In this document: piece by piece, positions 42,516-50,506 of the stretch
Position numbering within the stretch: the first letter of the stretch is position 1
How the letters are laid out: each line of letters starts with the position of its first letter
From: Roseibium album
GTDB lineage: Bacteria > Pseudomonadota > Alphaproteobacteria > Rhizobiales > Stappiaceae
DNA: 64,000 bases
Reading direction: 5' to 3'
NCBI RefSeq assembly: GCF_001404515.1
Contig: NZ_CXWE01000015.1
Location: 21,311-85,310 of the forward strand
Made by a program: the position numbers and the translations under genes
Notes under the pieces: generated by a model
The model's input: the letters and a program-made list of their open reading frames with translations, nothing else
The model's database searches: none
What the model was told of the DNA's origin: nothing

Positions 42516-44279
42516 TTAGTTCGACGATGCCAGCTGCTTTGGCAGCTTGAACACCCAGATCGAACCACCCTGGTTCAGGTAGTTCACCTTCTTGGCGACT
42601 TCGCCGCCCCAGAGCGGCACAGCACCGCCCCAGCCGGAAGCTACGGCGATGTATTGCTCGCCATCCATGTCCCATGTAATCGGCTGGCCAACGATCCCGG
42701 ACCCCGTCTGGAAAGACCACAGCTCCTTGCCCGTGTCAGCATCAAAAGCCTTGAACTGGCCTTCAGGCATGCCGGTAAAGACCAGCCCGCCGGCCGTGGT
42801 CATGACACCGCCCCACAGGGGAGCGTTGTTTTTGTATTCCCACTTGATGTCCCCGGTATTCGGATCGATCGCCTTCAGGGACCCTATGTGATCCTCGAAG
42901 ATGGGCTTGATGGTAAATCCGGACCCGAGATAGGCCGCGCCCTTCTTGTAGGAGATGGGCTCGTTCCAGATATCCATTCCCCACTCGTTCGAAGGCACAT
43001 AAAAGAGACCCGTATCCGGATTATGCGCCATCGGCATCCAGTTCTTGCCCCCAAGGAACGATGGAACGGCAAAGACCACTTCACCTTTCTTGCCGTCAGC
43101 TGCCTTGCTGGGGTCGCCCGGGCGGTTGCCTTCGTTGAACTTCGGACGGCCGTCTTCACCGATACCATCCGCCCAGCTGATCTGACTGACGAACGGCCAG
43201 GCATTGACGAAGGCGCCGTCGTCACGGTTCAGGATGTAAAAATATCCGTTCCGGTCCGCGGTCGCATACCGCTTGTTGCCGCTTGCGTCCACGAAGGGGA
43301 TTACCTCGTTCACACCATCAAAGTCCCAGCCTTCTCGCGGGGTCGTCTGGTAGTGCCACTTGATATCGCCGTTTTCCGGATTGATCCCGATCCGCGAAGC
43401 GGCGTAGAGATTGTCTCCTTCCGTTCCGCTCGGGTTGCCTGCAGCACGAAGCCAGCTGTTCCATGGGGCCGGGTTGCCCGCGCCAAAGACCAGCGTGTTG
43501 GTGTCCTGATCATAGGTTCCGCCCAGCCACGTGGCGCCGCCACCGGTCTTCCAGAGATCACCTGGCCAGGTCGCATTGAGCGTACCCGTCATTGTGCTGT
43601 CTTCACCCTTGAAGGTCCCCATGTGACCTTCGATGACAGGACGGGTCCAGACCAGTTCTCCGGTTTCCGCATCGCGGGCCTGCACTTCTCCGACGATTCC
43701 GAATTCACCACCGGAATTACCGGTGACGATCAGACCGTTCACGATCACGGGTGCGGCGGTGTAAGAATAACCAGCCTTGTAATCCGCGATTTTCTTGCGC
43801 CAGACCACATCCCCGGTTTTGAGATCGAGCGCCACGATACGCGCGTCGAGTGTCCCGAAATATATCTTGTCACCGTAAATGGCCGCGCCGCGGTTGACCA
43901 CGTCGCAGCAGGGAAGAATACCCTCTGGAAGGCGGGCATCATACTGCCAGATCTCTTCTCCGGTCTTGACGTCGATCGCATAAAGGCGCGAGTAGGACCC
44001 GGTGATATACATCACGCCGTCATAAATCAGAGGTTGTGTTTCCTGACCGCGTTGCTTTTCGCCCCCGAGGGAAAATGCCCACGCCGGAACAACATTTTGG
44101 ACATTGTCCTTGTTGATGATTTTCAATGGTGAGAACCGCTGCTGGTCCCGCCCCATGCCATTGGTCAGAACACTGTCCGTCGTCGCCTGATCCTTTGCCA
44201 GGTCCTCTTCAGTGACGTCGGCGTGCGCCCCGGTCATCGCGAGTGCGCTGACCGCTGCCATTGCGAAAAACTTCCTCAT
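42516..44279 (-). CDS. PQQ-dependent alcohol dehydrogenase, lanthanide type (Asp-x-Asp)
   Basis: 587 residues from ATG 44279, preceded by GGGAGGAGA; the frame upstream is not coding. A signal peptide (MRKFFAMAAVSALAMTGAHA) sends it to the periplasm. Adjacent cysteines C124-C125 form the disulfide that contacts PQQ, and repeated tryptophan-docking blocks (GDVVWRKKI, GELVWTRPV, GDIKWEYKN) make the eight-bladed propeller. The catalytic Asp is D319 in GWDFDGVNE. The second Asp two positions on, D321, is the extra ligand that marks lanthanide-dependent enzymes (XoxF, ExaF/PedH), whereas calcium enzymes have Ala or Ser there. Sequence style is nearer ExaF/PedH than XoxF. No pqq synthesis genes are present here. 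Confidence 0.93.
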   Translation of the reverse strand: MRKFFAMAAVSALAMTGAHADVTEEDLAKDQATTDSVLTNGMGRDQQRFSPLKIINKDNVQNVVPAWAFSLGGEKQRGQETQPLIYDGVMYITGSYSRLYAIDVKTGEEIWQYDARLPEGILPCCDVVNRGAAIYGDKIYFGTLDARIVALDLKTGDVVWRKKIADYKAGYSYTAAPVIVNGLIVTGNSGGEFGIVGEVQARDAETGELVWTRPVIEGHMGTFKGEDSTMTGTLNATWPGDLWKTGGGATWLGGTYDQDTNTLVFGAGNPAPWNSWLRAAGNPSGTEGDNLYAASRIGINPENGDIKWHYQTTPREGWDFDGVNEVIPFVDASGNKRYATADRNGYFYILNRDDGAFVNAWPFVSQISWADGIGEDGRPKFNEGNRPGDPSKAADGKKGEVVFAVPSFLGGKNWMPMAHNPDTGLFYVPSNEWGMDIWNEPISYKKGAAYLGSGFTIKPIFEDHIGSLKAIDPNTGDIKWEYKNNAPLWGGVMTTAGGLVFTGMPEGQFKAFDADTGKELWSFQTGSGIVGQPITWDMDGEQYIAVASGWGGAVPLWGGEVAKKVNYLNQGGSIWVFKLPKQLASSN

Positions 44280-44394
44280 CCTGTCTCCTCCCAGGTTAAG
44301 TTCGGATAGAGCGACGTGTCCGGCATGCGGATCGCCACACATAGCCGCTTCCTCCCAGATTTGCAGTCTAGAGGAAAGGTTGGCACACGAGAAT

Positions 44395-44408
44395 TGCACC
44401 ATAGTGCA
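44395..44408. promoter_or_regulatory. inverted repeat in the divergent alcohol dehydrogenase promoter
   Basis: TGCAC-CATA-GTGCA is a perfect 5-bp inverted repeat, and a related GGTGCAGTGCA follows about 45 bases on. Both lie in the 344-bp noncoding region 44280-44623 between the dehydrogenase and the NitT-type importer. They are candidate sites for the response regulator or another activator. No gene is seen in this region. Confidence 0.4.
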
Positions 44409-44623
44409 CCTTGGAAATCGCAGAATCCTGCAATTTTGAAAGGGTGCAGTGCAGCAAGTCGAAAATCCCGCTCCGTCCGCAGGCATCGGTGAAATAATGT
44501 AAACTTGACTAAACATGACGAGGCGTCACGTTCAGCCAACATCGCGTCAGATCCGACCGAAAGTCGAATTCATTGCTGGTGCGTGCCTGCTAAGCTGACT
44601 GAAAACTGTACCGGGAGGAAATC

Positions 44624-45601
44624 ATGCATCGGCTCATGAGACTGGTGGCGGTCAGCCTATCGTGTCTGACGCTCAATTTTGCGGCCCACGCCGAAGAGGT
44701 ACCCGTGCTCAAGGCAGCAGTGCTGAAGGTCGGCACCGTCAACTGGGAGCTCGACACGATCCAGCACAATGGCCTGGACACCCAAAACGGCTTTCAACTG
44801 GAAGTTATGGGTCTGGCAGGAAATCCGGCAACACGCATTGCCTTTCAGGGAGGGGAAGCCGACATTGTCGTCGCTGACTGGCTCTGGGTTGCCAGGCAGC
44901 GAGCAGACGGACACGACTATGTCTTTGTACCCTATTCGAAGGCAGTCGGAGGCCTGATGGTTTCCTCAGACAGCGACGCGAAGACCCTGAAAGATCTGGC
45001 CGGACAGAAGATCGGCATCGCAGGTGGCCCGGTTGACAAGAGCTGGTTGATCCTGAGGGCCTATGCCGAACAGGAATATGGAATAGATCTTGCGGCCGAG
45101 ACCGAGCAGGTTTTCGGTGCACCGCCTCTGATCTTCAAGAATGCGCTTGCAGGTGAAACAGCCGGGGCCATCAATTTCTGGCACTTTGCAGCCAAGATGA
45201 AAGCCAAGGGCATGCGCGAGCTGATCTCGGTTTCAGACGCCGCGAAGGCACTCGGGCTCGATCCGGAGACGCCACTGCTCGGCTATGTTTTTCACGGTGA
45301 CATGCTCAAGGAACATCCAAACCTCGTTCGCGGTTTCATGGCCGCCTCGAGAGGGGCCAAGGATATTCTTGCAAACGACCCGCAGGCTTTTGACCGCATC
45401 CGGCCGCTGATGCGTGCAAAAACAGATGCCGACTTCGAGGCGCTGAAAACCGGCTTCATCGCCGGAATTCCAGCTCCGGGGCCCGTTAACGAGGAGCAGG
45501 CGGAACGCATGCTCGAGGTGATGGCGCGATTGGGCGGTGAAAAACTTGTCGGGTCAGCAAAAACCTTGCCGGAGGGTGTTTTTGTCATCCCGGAAGGCTG
45601 A
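44624..45601 (+). CDS. NitT/TauT-type ABC transporter substrate-binding protein
   Basis: 325 residues with a signal peptide (MHRLMRLVAVSLSCLTLNFA, first 20) and a type 2 binding fold of the SsuA/TauA/NitT kind (RIAFQGGEADIVVADWLWVA, KDLAGQKIGIAGGPVDKSW). It is divergent from the PQQ dehydrogenase gene and preceded by GGGAGGAAA. The permease gene overlaps its end. The ligand is unknown. Its place in a quinoprotein locus suggests a cofactor-related molecule, alcohol or metal complex, but this is inference only. Confidence 0.9.
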   Translation: MHRLMRLVAVSLSCLTLNFAAHAEEVPVLKAAVLKVGTVNWELDTIQHNGLDTQNGFQLEVMGLAGNPATRIAFQGGEADIVVADWLWVARQRADGHDYVFVPYSKAVGGLMVSSDSDAKTLKDLAGQKIGIAGGPVDKSWLILRAYAEQEYGIDLAAETEQVFGAPPLIFKNALAGETAGAINFWHFAAKMKAKGMRELISVSDAAKALGLDPETPLLGYVFHGDMLKEHPNLVRGFMAASRGAKDILANDPQAFDRIRPLMRAKTDADFEALKTGFIAGIPAPGPVNEEQAERMLEVMARLGGEKLVGSAKTLPEGVFVIPEG

Positions 45602-46358
45602 TCCGCGGGTCGCCGGCTCCATAAGAACAAGACTGGTCTCGCTGGGTCTGCTCATCATGGTGTGGTCGGTTTGTGCCGCGGTCCTGGCCGACCCGGAAAC
45701 ACTCCCCTCGCCGCTCGAAATCGGCAGACTCACCTTGAAGGAGCTGTTCTCCGGACCTCTGCTCTACAACCTCGGCATCACCCTGGGCCGGGTCGTGGCG
45801 GCCTTCGTTCTGGCCATGGCGATTGGAACCGCATTCGGGCTTTTGATGGGCCGGCGCAAGTCCGTGGATACCTGGTTCGACCCCTGGCTGCTGTTTTTCC
45901 TGAACCTTCCCGCACTGGTGACGATCGTACTTTGCTATCTCTGGATCGGTCTCACGGAAGTTGCTGCCATAACCGCGGTCGCAATCAACAAGATCCCGAT
46001 GGTAACAGTGTTGATCCGCGAAGGAGCGCGGACATTCGATCCCGCGCTCGATGACATGTCCCGGATATTCAGGGTTCCCCGACTAACGCGGCTGCGCCAT
46101 ATCATCGTCCCGCAACTGGCGCCGTTTTTTGCTGCCAGTGCACGCACCGGCACTGCCTTGATCTGGAAGATTGTTCTGGTTGTCGAGTTTCTCGGAAGAT
46201 CCAATGGTGTCGGCTTTCAGATCCATCTCTATTTCCAGTTGTTCGATGTGGCCATGGTACTGACGTATGCCCTGTCGTTCATCGCTGTCATGCTGACAAT
46301 CGAATTTGCGGTCCTTCAACCCTGGGAGCGCCGTGCAAGCCGGTGGCGCCACGCATGA
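45582..46358 (+). CDS. NitT/TauT-type ABC transporter permease
   Basis: About 258 residues with six predicted membrane segments and the EAA-loop block DMSRIFRVPRLTRLRHIIVP. The start is uncertain. TTG at 45582 has GGAGG 6 bases upstream, whereas the longest frame from 45537 lies within the preceding gene without a ribosome site. It overlaps the binding-protein gene by 20 bases and the ATPase gene by 4 (ATGA). Confidence 0.9.
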   Translation: MSSRKADPRVAGSIRTRLVSLGLLIMVWSVCAAVLADPETLPSPLEIGRLTLKELFSGPLLYNLGITLGRVVAAFVLAMAIGTAFGLLMGRRKSVDTWFDPWLLFFLNLPALVTIVLCYLWIGLTEVAAITAVAINKIPMVTVLIREGARTFDPALDDMSRIFRVPRLTRLRHIIVPQLAPFFAASARTGTALIWKIVLVVEFLGRSNGVGFQIHLYFQLFDVAMVLTYALSFIAVMLTIEFAVLQPWERRASRWRHA

Positions 46359-46969
46359 TCGGGATAGACATCAAGGGCAAGTCCTACGGGGATCAGCCCG
46401 TTCTGGGCAACGTTCGCCTGGAAATAGCATCCGGCGAGTGTGTCGCTGTGCTGGGGCCTTCAGGAATCGGCAAGACGACGCTGCTCCGGATTGCAGCCGG
46501 TCTTGATACGGACTTCGACGGTCACGTCACACGACCGGAACGCATTTCAATGGTCTTTCAGGAACCGACGCTCCTGCCGTGGAGAAGCGCGGGAGACAAC
46601 ATAAGCCTGATCACAGGTGCCTCTGACGCGGCGGTGGAAGAAGCCCTCTTGCGGGTTGGACTGGACGGGAAAGCCGACCGCCTGCCCGACCAGTTGTCTT
46701 TGGGCCAAAGACGACGCCTGTCCCTTGCCCGCGCGTTTGCCGCCAAGCCGCAATTCCTCGTCATGGACGAACCTTTCGCCTCCCTGGACAAGGGCCTTGC
46801 GAACGACATGATCGCATTGACGCTAGAGCTATTGGCGGATGCTTCCATCGCAACGCTTCTGGTTACCCACTCGGAGCACGAGGCGAGCAGGCTTGCCGGT
46901 TCGGTCTACCTGTTGCACGGGCAGCCGGCGAACCTGGCTCAAACAAGGCTTCCTTCCGGTTTGTCCTAG
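46355..46969 (+). CDS. NitT/TauT-type ABC transporter ATP-binding protein
   Basis: 204 residues, short for this class (usually about 240-260). Walker A GPSGIGKTT, a slightly altered signature LSLGQRRRLSLARA in place of LSGGQ, and Walker B FLVMDEPFASLD are all present. ATG at 46355 overlaps the permease stop as ATGA. It completes the importer and ends in overlapping stop codons with the convergent Sel1 gene (46966). The altered signature and shortened C-terminus are noteworthy but not disabling. Confidence 0.92.
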   Translation: MIGIDIKGKSYGDQPVLGNVRLEIASGECVAVLGPSGIGKTTLLRIAAGLDTDFDGHVTRPERISMVFQEPTLLPWRSAGDNISLITGASDAAVEEALLRVGLDGKADRLPDQLSLGQRRRLSLARAFAAKPQFLVMDEPFASLDKGLANDMIALTLELLADASIATLLVTHSEHEASRLAGSVYLLHGQPANLAQTRLPSGLS

Positions 46970-47514
46970 TAGACCCGCTGGAATTTCCATTCATCCGCAT
47001 CCGGAGTGACGGCCTTCCAGTCATAGCCTTCACGCTTCAGTTCCCTGGCCGTTTCAAAACCCTGTTCCGCCGAACGATCGATAAATCTCCTGCCCAGATC
47101 AAGGTCCTGATCGACGCCATAACCACGCAGCAGATCCAGCCCGTAGTTGAACTGTCCGACCGGGTCACCGGCTTCGGCCGCCTTCCTGTCCCAGGCAGCG
47201 GCCGCTTCCGGATCTTCCGTTTTGCCGAGCCCGTTCTGATCCATGTAGGCCATCCAGGTCATCGTTCCCGTCCAGCCTTTTTCGGCGCAGGCCTGGAAGA
47301 TCTTGCGCGCGGCTTCATGATCACCCTTCTTGGTCATCAGGTAGCCCTGTGCGCAGACGACCATGTCGACATTGCCGTCCAGCGCTTCGGCAATGGACCG
47401 GTTCAGGCTCATTTCGTCGGGGTTGAGGGTTCCACCGGTATCGACCTCTTCGGCCAGCGCTCCTGCACCATGGCCGCCTGCGACAAGCAATATCGTAGCA
47501 ACAATGCGTTTCAT
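46966..47514 (-). CDS. exported Sel1-repeat protein of the quinoprotein locus
   Basis: 182 residues from ATG 47514, preceded by AGGAG. A signal peptide (MKRIVATILLVAGGHGAGALA, cleaved near ALA-EE; first part) is followed by two or three Sel1/TPR-like repeats such as ARKIFQACAEKGW and WDRKAAEAGDPVGQFNYGLD. Such repeats mediate protein contacts, so it may be a periplasmic assembly factor. It is the last gene of the six-gene leftward operon, 37 bases after the ABC permease. It has no known catalytic residues. Confidence 0.85.
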   Translation of the reverse strand: MKRIVATILLVAGGHGAGALAEEVDTGGTLNPDEMSLNRSIAEALDGNVDMVVCAQGYLMTKKGDHEAARKIFQACAEKGWTGTMTWMAYMDQNGLGKTEDPEAAAAWDRKAAEAGDPVGQFNYGLDLLRGYGVDQDLDLGRRFIDRSAEQGFETARELKREGYDWKAVTPDADEWKFQRVY

Positions 47515-47551
47515 TCCCGGCTCCTGTTTCAAATCCCGTCCGGACAGACAT

Positions 47552-48343
47552 TCACGCTTTCCGCCTGACCATGCTGCGCGAAGGATCATAACCCCAAAGG
47601 CTGCCCGATAGGAATATGGCGAATGCCACCAGCACCCAGAGGAGCGCCATCCAGTCAACCTGACCATAGAGCGCGAACCTGATCAATTCGACGCCATGCG
47701 AAAACGGATTGAAGGCACAGATGTCGCGCAAGATGGTCGAGGCTTCCGCCATTTTCCAAAGAGGATAGAGTGCCGTTGACAGGAAAAACATCGGGAAGAT
47801 GACGAAGTTCATCACACCGGCGAAATTTTCCAGCTGCCTGATGGTACTCGACAACAACAGTCCCAACGCGCCAAGCATCAGTCCATTGACAATGAGTGCC
47901 GGCAGGACTGCAAGATAACCGGCAGGAGAAAAACTGATCCCGGTAAGCGCTGCGATCGCCAGGAAGGTGTAGACCTGAAAGATGGAGATCGCCGTGCTGG
48001 CGAAGAGTTTGCAGAAGAGCAGCCACCAACGCGGGATCGGACTGGTCAGCAACAGCCGCATTGACCCCATCTCGCGGTCATAGACAAGACTGAGCGACGA
48101 CTGCATTCCCGAGAAGAGCTGTACCATGCCGCAAAGACCCGGAACGATATAGATTTCGTATGTGATGTAGGTCTGGTAAGGCGGTTGAATGGAAAGGCCG
48201 AGTGCGGCTCTGAACCCTGCGGCAAACACGATCAGCCAGACAAGAGGCCGGACAATCGCGGCAAGGAAGCGGCCGCGCTGCGAAACGAACCGCAGCGCCT
48301 CGCGATGAACGATCGCAACAAGGCAAATCAGGGCAGCCCTCAT
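47552..48343 (-). CDS. ABC-2 type permease of the PQQ alcohol dehydrogenase system (PedA-like)
   Basis: 263 residues with about six membrane helices and the ABC-2 pattern LVYDREMGSMRLLLTSPIPR. It matches the permease family found with PQQ alcohol dehydrogenases. In Pseudomonas putida the related PedA1A2BC system is reported to be needed for growth on trace lanthanides. It couples to its ATPase by an ATGA overlap. The direction of transport is not obvious: the fold is typical of exporters, and the link to metal uptake rests on the P. putida work. Confidence 0.88.
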   Translation of the reverse strand: MRAALICLVAIVHREALRFVSQRGRFLAAIVRPLVWLIVFAAGFRAALGLSIQPPYQTYITYEIYIVPGLCGMVQLFSGMQSSLSLVYDREMGSMRLLLTSPIPRWWLLFCKLFASTAISIFQVYTFLAIAALTGISFSPAGYLAVLPALIVNGLMLGALGLLLSSTIRQLENFAGVMNFVIFPMFFLSTALYPLWKMAEASTILRDICAFNPFSHGVELIRFALYGQVDWMALLWVLVAFAIFLSGSLWGYDPSRSMVRRKA

Positions 48344-49062
48344 TCGCCACCTCCGGTCATCTCCAGAAACCGCGCCTGCAGCGGGGTATCTCCAGCTATT
48401 TCGGCGGCACTTCCATCAGCTTGGATCCTTCCCTCATGCAGGACGACAAGCTGATCGTTTGCCCTGACTTCATCTACCAGATGGGTCGCCCAAAGAACTG
48501 TCAGGCCCTGTTCGCTTGCAAGGTTGTGAACGTGACCCGTGATCGAATTCCGCGTCTCCGCATCGAGGCCGACAGTCGGCTCGTCCAGAAGGAGAACCAC
48601 GGGATCATGAAGCAGGGCCCGGGCGATTTCCATTCGGCGCCTGTGCCCGCCATTGAGGGCGCGAACCTTTTCGCCGGCGCGTTCCGCCATATTCACCTGC
48701 TCCAGCGACGTTTCAATTCTCCTGTCGGCATCCTTGCCGGCAAGACCGTGCAGGGCGGCGAAATATTTCAGGTTCCGCCGAACCGTAAGATCGAGATCAA
48801 GTGTCGGCTGCTGAAACACGACCCCGATCCTGGCAAGAGCCTTGCCCGGTTCACGGGCCAGTGAATGGCCGGCAATCATGACTTCCCCTGCATCCGGCAC
48901 GAACAGGCGCGTCAGGATAGAGAACAATGTACTCTTTCCCGCACCATTGGGTCCGAGAAGAGCACAAAAAGTCCCCTTATCAAGGGAAAAACCGATGTCG
49001 TTCAGGGCGGTCTTCTTGCCATATCGGTGCGTGATGCCCCGAACATCCAGCCCGGATGTCAC
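48340..49062 (-). CDS. ABC ATP-binding protein of the PQQ alcohol dehydrogenase system (PedA-like)
   Basis: 240 residues. Walker A is GPNGAGKST, the signature is the variant LNGGHRRRMEIARAL and Walker B reads LLLDEPTVGLD. The replacement of the canonical SGGQ by NGGH is seen in this quinoprotein-linked family. It overlaps the exported acidic protein gene and the permease gene by 4 bases each, so the three are made together. Confidence 0.92.
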   Translation of the reverse strand: MTSGLDVRGITHRYGKKTALNDIGFSLDKGTFCALLGPNGAGKSTLFSILTRLFVPDAGEVMIAGHSLAREPGKALARIGVVFQQPTLDLDLTVRRNLKYFAALHGLAGKDADRRIETSLEQVNMAERAGEKVRALNGGHRRRMEIARALLHDPVVLLLDEPTVGLDAETRNSITGHVHNLASEQGLTVLWATHLVDEVRANDQLVVLHEGRIQADGSAAEIAGDTPLQARFLEMTGGGE

Positions 49063-49511
49063 TTGATGGTTATCTCCACGTTCTGCAGATCGCTGCCTGG
49101 AACACCAAAATCATAGGTCCCGGGTTTGATGGCAAGAAAACTGATCTCCAGGGTTCCCGCCTCGTCGAACTCAAGACTGTCGACGCCAAGCGGACGGATC
49201 TCGATTCCTTCAATCACGATCTCGTCGATCCAGATAGCCCGGAAAAAGCCGGCCCCGGCAAGCGCAAGTTCCTGGCTGCCATCCGCTTCGATTTCGATCT
49301 CGTAGTAGGTCCCTGATTTCAATTCCAGCTTGCCGCTTTCGTTGAGCGGCATTCCGGAAGACAGCGTCAGCGGCGCAAGATCTTCCCGGTTGTCGCGCGA
49401 CAGAATGCCGGCCGATCCGAAAGTCGGTGCGTCGTCGTCATCATCGCCGTCGGCTAGAACAGGTGCCGTCAGAATGGCAAGGGTCGTGATGCAGGCCAAT
49501 AGAATTTTCAT
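49059..49511 (-). CDS. small exported protein with aspartate-run N-terminus, quinoprotein locus
   Basis: 150 residues from ATG 49511, with GGGAGGAA upstream. The signal peptide MKILLACITTLAILTAPVLA should be cut after residue 20, leaving a mature N-terminus DGDDDDDAP, six Asp in seven residues. The rest is predicted beta-rich and acidic with a cupredoxin-like ending (FLAIKPGTYDFGVPGSDLQN). No Cys-His copper site is evident. It is encoded directly before the PedA-like ATPase. A periplasmic metal-binding role, perhaps for lanthanide ions, is an attractive inference but has no direct proof. Confidence 0.85.
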   Translation of the reverse strand: MKILLACITTLAILTAPVLADGDDDDDAPTFGSAGILSRDNREDLAPLTLSSGMPLNESGKLELKSGTYYEIEIEADGSQELALAGAGFFRAIWIDEIVIEGIEIRPLGVDSLEFDEAGTLEISFLAIKPGTYDFGVPGSDLQNVEITIK

Positions 49512-49531
49512 GTGTTTCCTCCCGGTTGAAT

Positions 49532-50503
49532 TCAGTTTGTCGGCCGGTAAGCCGCACCCCATGGGAAACGACCGACCTTGATGCTCTTGATGGGTTCAAG
49601 ACTTTCCACGTCGATCACGGTCACGTCGCCCGACACACCATTGGTGGTGAAGAGCAGGCTTTCGTCACCGTTGAAGGCCATGTGCCAGACGCGCCGGCCA
49701 ACAAGGATATAGTCCGTCACTTCATAGGTTTTCGGATCAACAACCGCGATGTGATTTGCCGGCCCAAGCGCAACAAAGACGTGTTGGCCGTCCCGGGTCA
49801 TTTCAAAGCCGACAGGCTGGACACGATCCGGATGGATGCCCTGGATTTCGAATTCGATCTTGGCCTTTTCCTGCTGGTTTTCACGGTCAAAGACGGTGAT
49901 CGTGCCGCCAATTTCCGAGCTTACCCAAAGCTCGGATCCGTCGTGGGTGAACTCGGCATGGCGTGGGCGCTGATCGACAATGGTATTGGCAAAGAGCTCC
50001 TGGGTCCCGGTGTCGATCCAGTGAGCCATGTTGGTGGTTTCGGATGTCGTGATCGCGATCTTTCCGTCCGGCGACACCGCCATGCCCTCCGGCTCGATAC
50101 CGACGTCGATCTGGGCTATGACCTTGCGTGTATCGGTATCCACCACCGTGGTGATCGCATCATCCTCGTTGGCGATATACAGATGCTTGCCGTCCGGATG
50201 CAAAACGAACTGCTCAGGATCCTCTCCCGATGGCAGTTCATGCAGGATCTTGCCGGTTTCCGGATCTATGACCTGCACTGTGTCACTGTCGGAAGCACAC
50301 AGATACAAAACGGAATGATCAATGGCGAACGTAATTCCGCGCGGGCGCTCACCAACGTCTATCGTGCGTGTGACTTCGAGCGTGTCGATATCTATCACAC
50401 TGATCGTATCGTCCTTTTCATTGGAAACCCAGATCTCGTCAGCGGTCGCGATGGAAAGCCCCATCCCGATCGCAAGTCCGGTGATTTGCCACAAGATGCG
50501 CAT
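49532..50503 (-). CDS. YVTN-type beta-propeller protein of the PQQ alcohol dehydrogenase system
   Basis: 323 residues with a signal peptide and about seven repeats of the form VSNEKDDTISVIDIDTLEV, ANEDDAITTVVDTDTRKVI and VSSEIGGTITVFDREN. This is the periplasmic propeller family linked with PQQ catabolic clusters. It may hold cofactor, metal or a partner protein; no enzymatic residues are visible. It lies 3 bases after the ABC binding-protein-like gene and 20 bases before the acidic exported protein. Lengthy antisense open frames here are coding-strand shadows. Confidence 0.92.
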   Translation of the reverse strand: MRILWQITGLAIGMGLSIATADEIWVSNEKDDTISVIDIDTLEVTRTIDVGERPRGITFAIDHSVLYLCASDSDTVQVIDPETGKILHELPSGEDPEQFVLHPDGKHLYIANEDDAITTVVDTDTRKVIAQIDVGIEPEGMAVSPDGKIAITTSETTNMAHWIDTGTQELFANTIVDQRPRHAEFTHDGSELWVSSEIGGTITVFDRENQQEKAKIEFEIQGIHPDRVQPVGFEMTRDGQHVFVALGPANHIAVVDPKTYEVTDYILVGRRVWHMAFNGDESLLFTTNGVSGDVTVIDVESLEPIKSIKVGRFPWGAAYRPTN

Positions 50504-50506
50504 GTT

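Noticed and set aside
42498..44132. 544-codon plus-strand open frame
   Set aside because: It is antisense to the PQQ alcohol dehydrogenase over its whole length and shows no family motifs.
42516..44279. XoxF-type methanol dehydrogenase
   Set aside because: The D-x-D motif is shared with XoxF, but overall blocks and the PedA-like neighbours fit the ExaF/PedH ethanol dehydrogenase group better, and there is no xoxG/xoxJ-only layout. Without a tree this remains a judgement.
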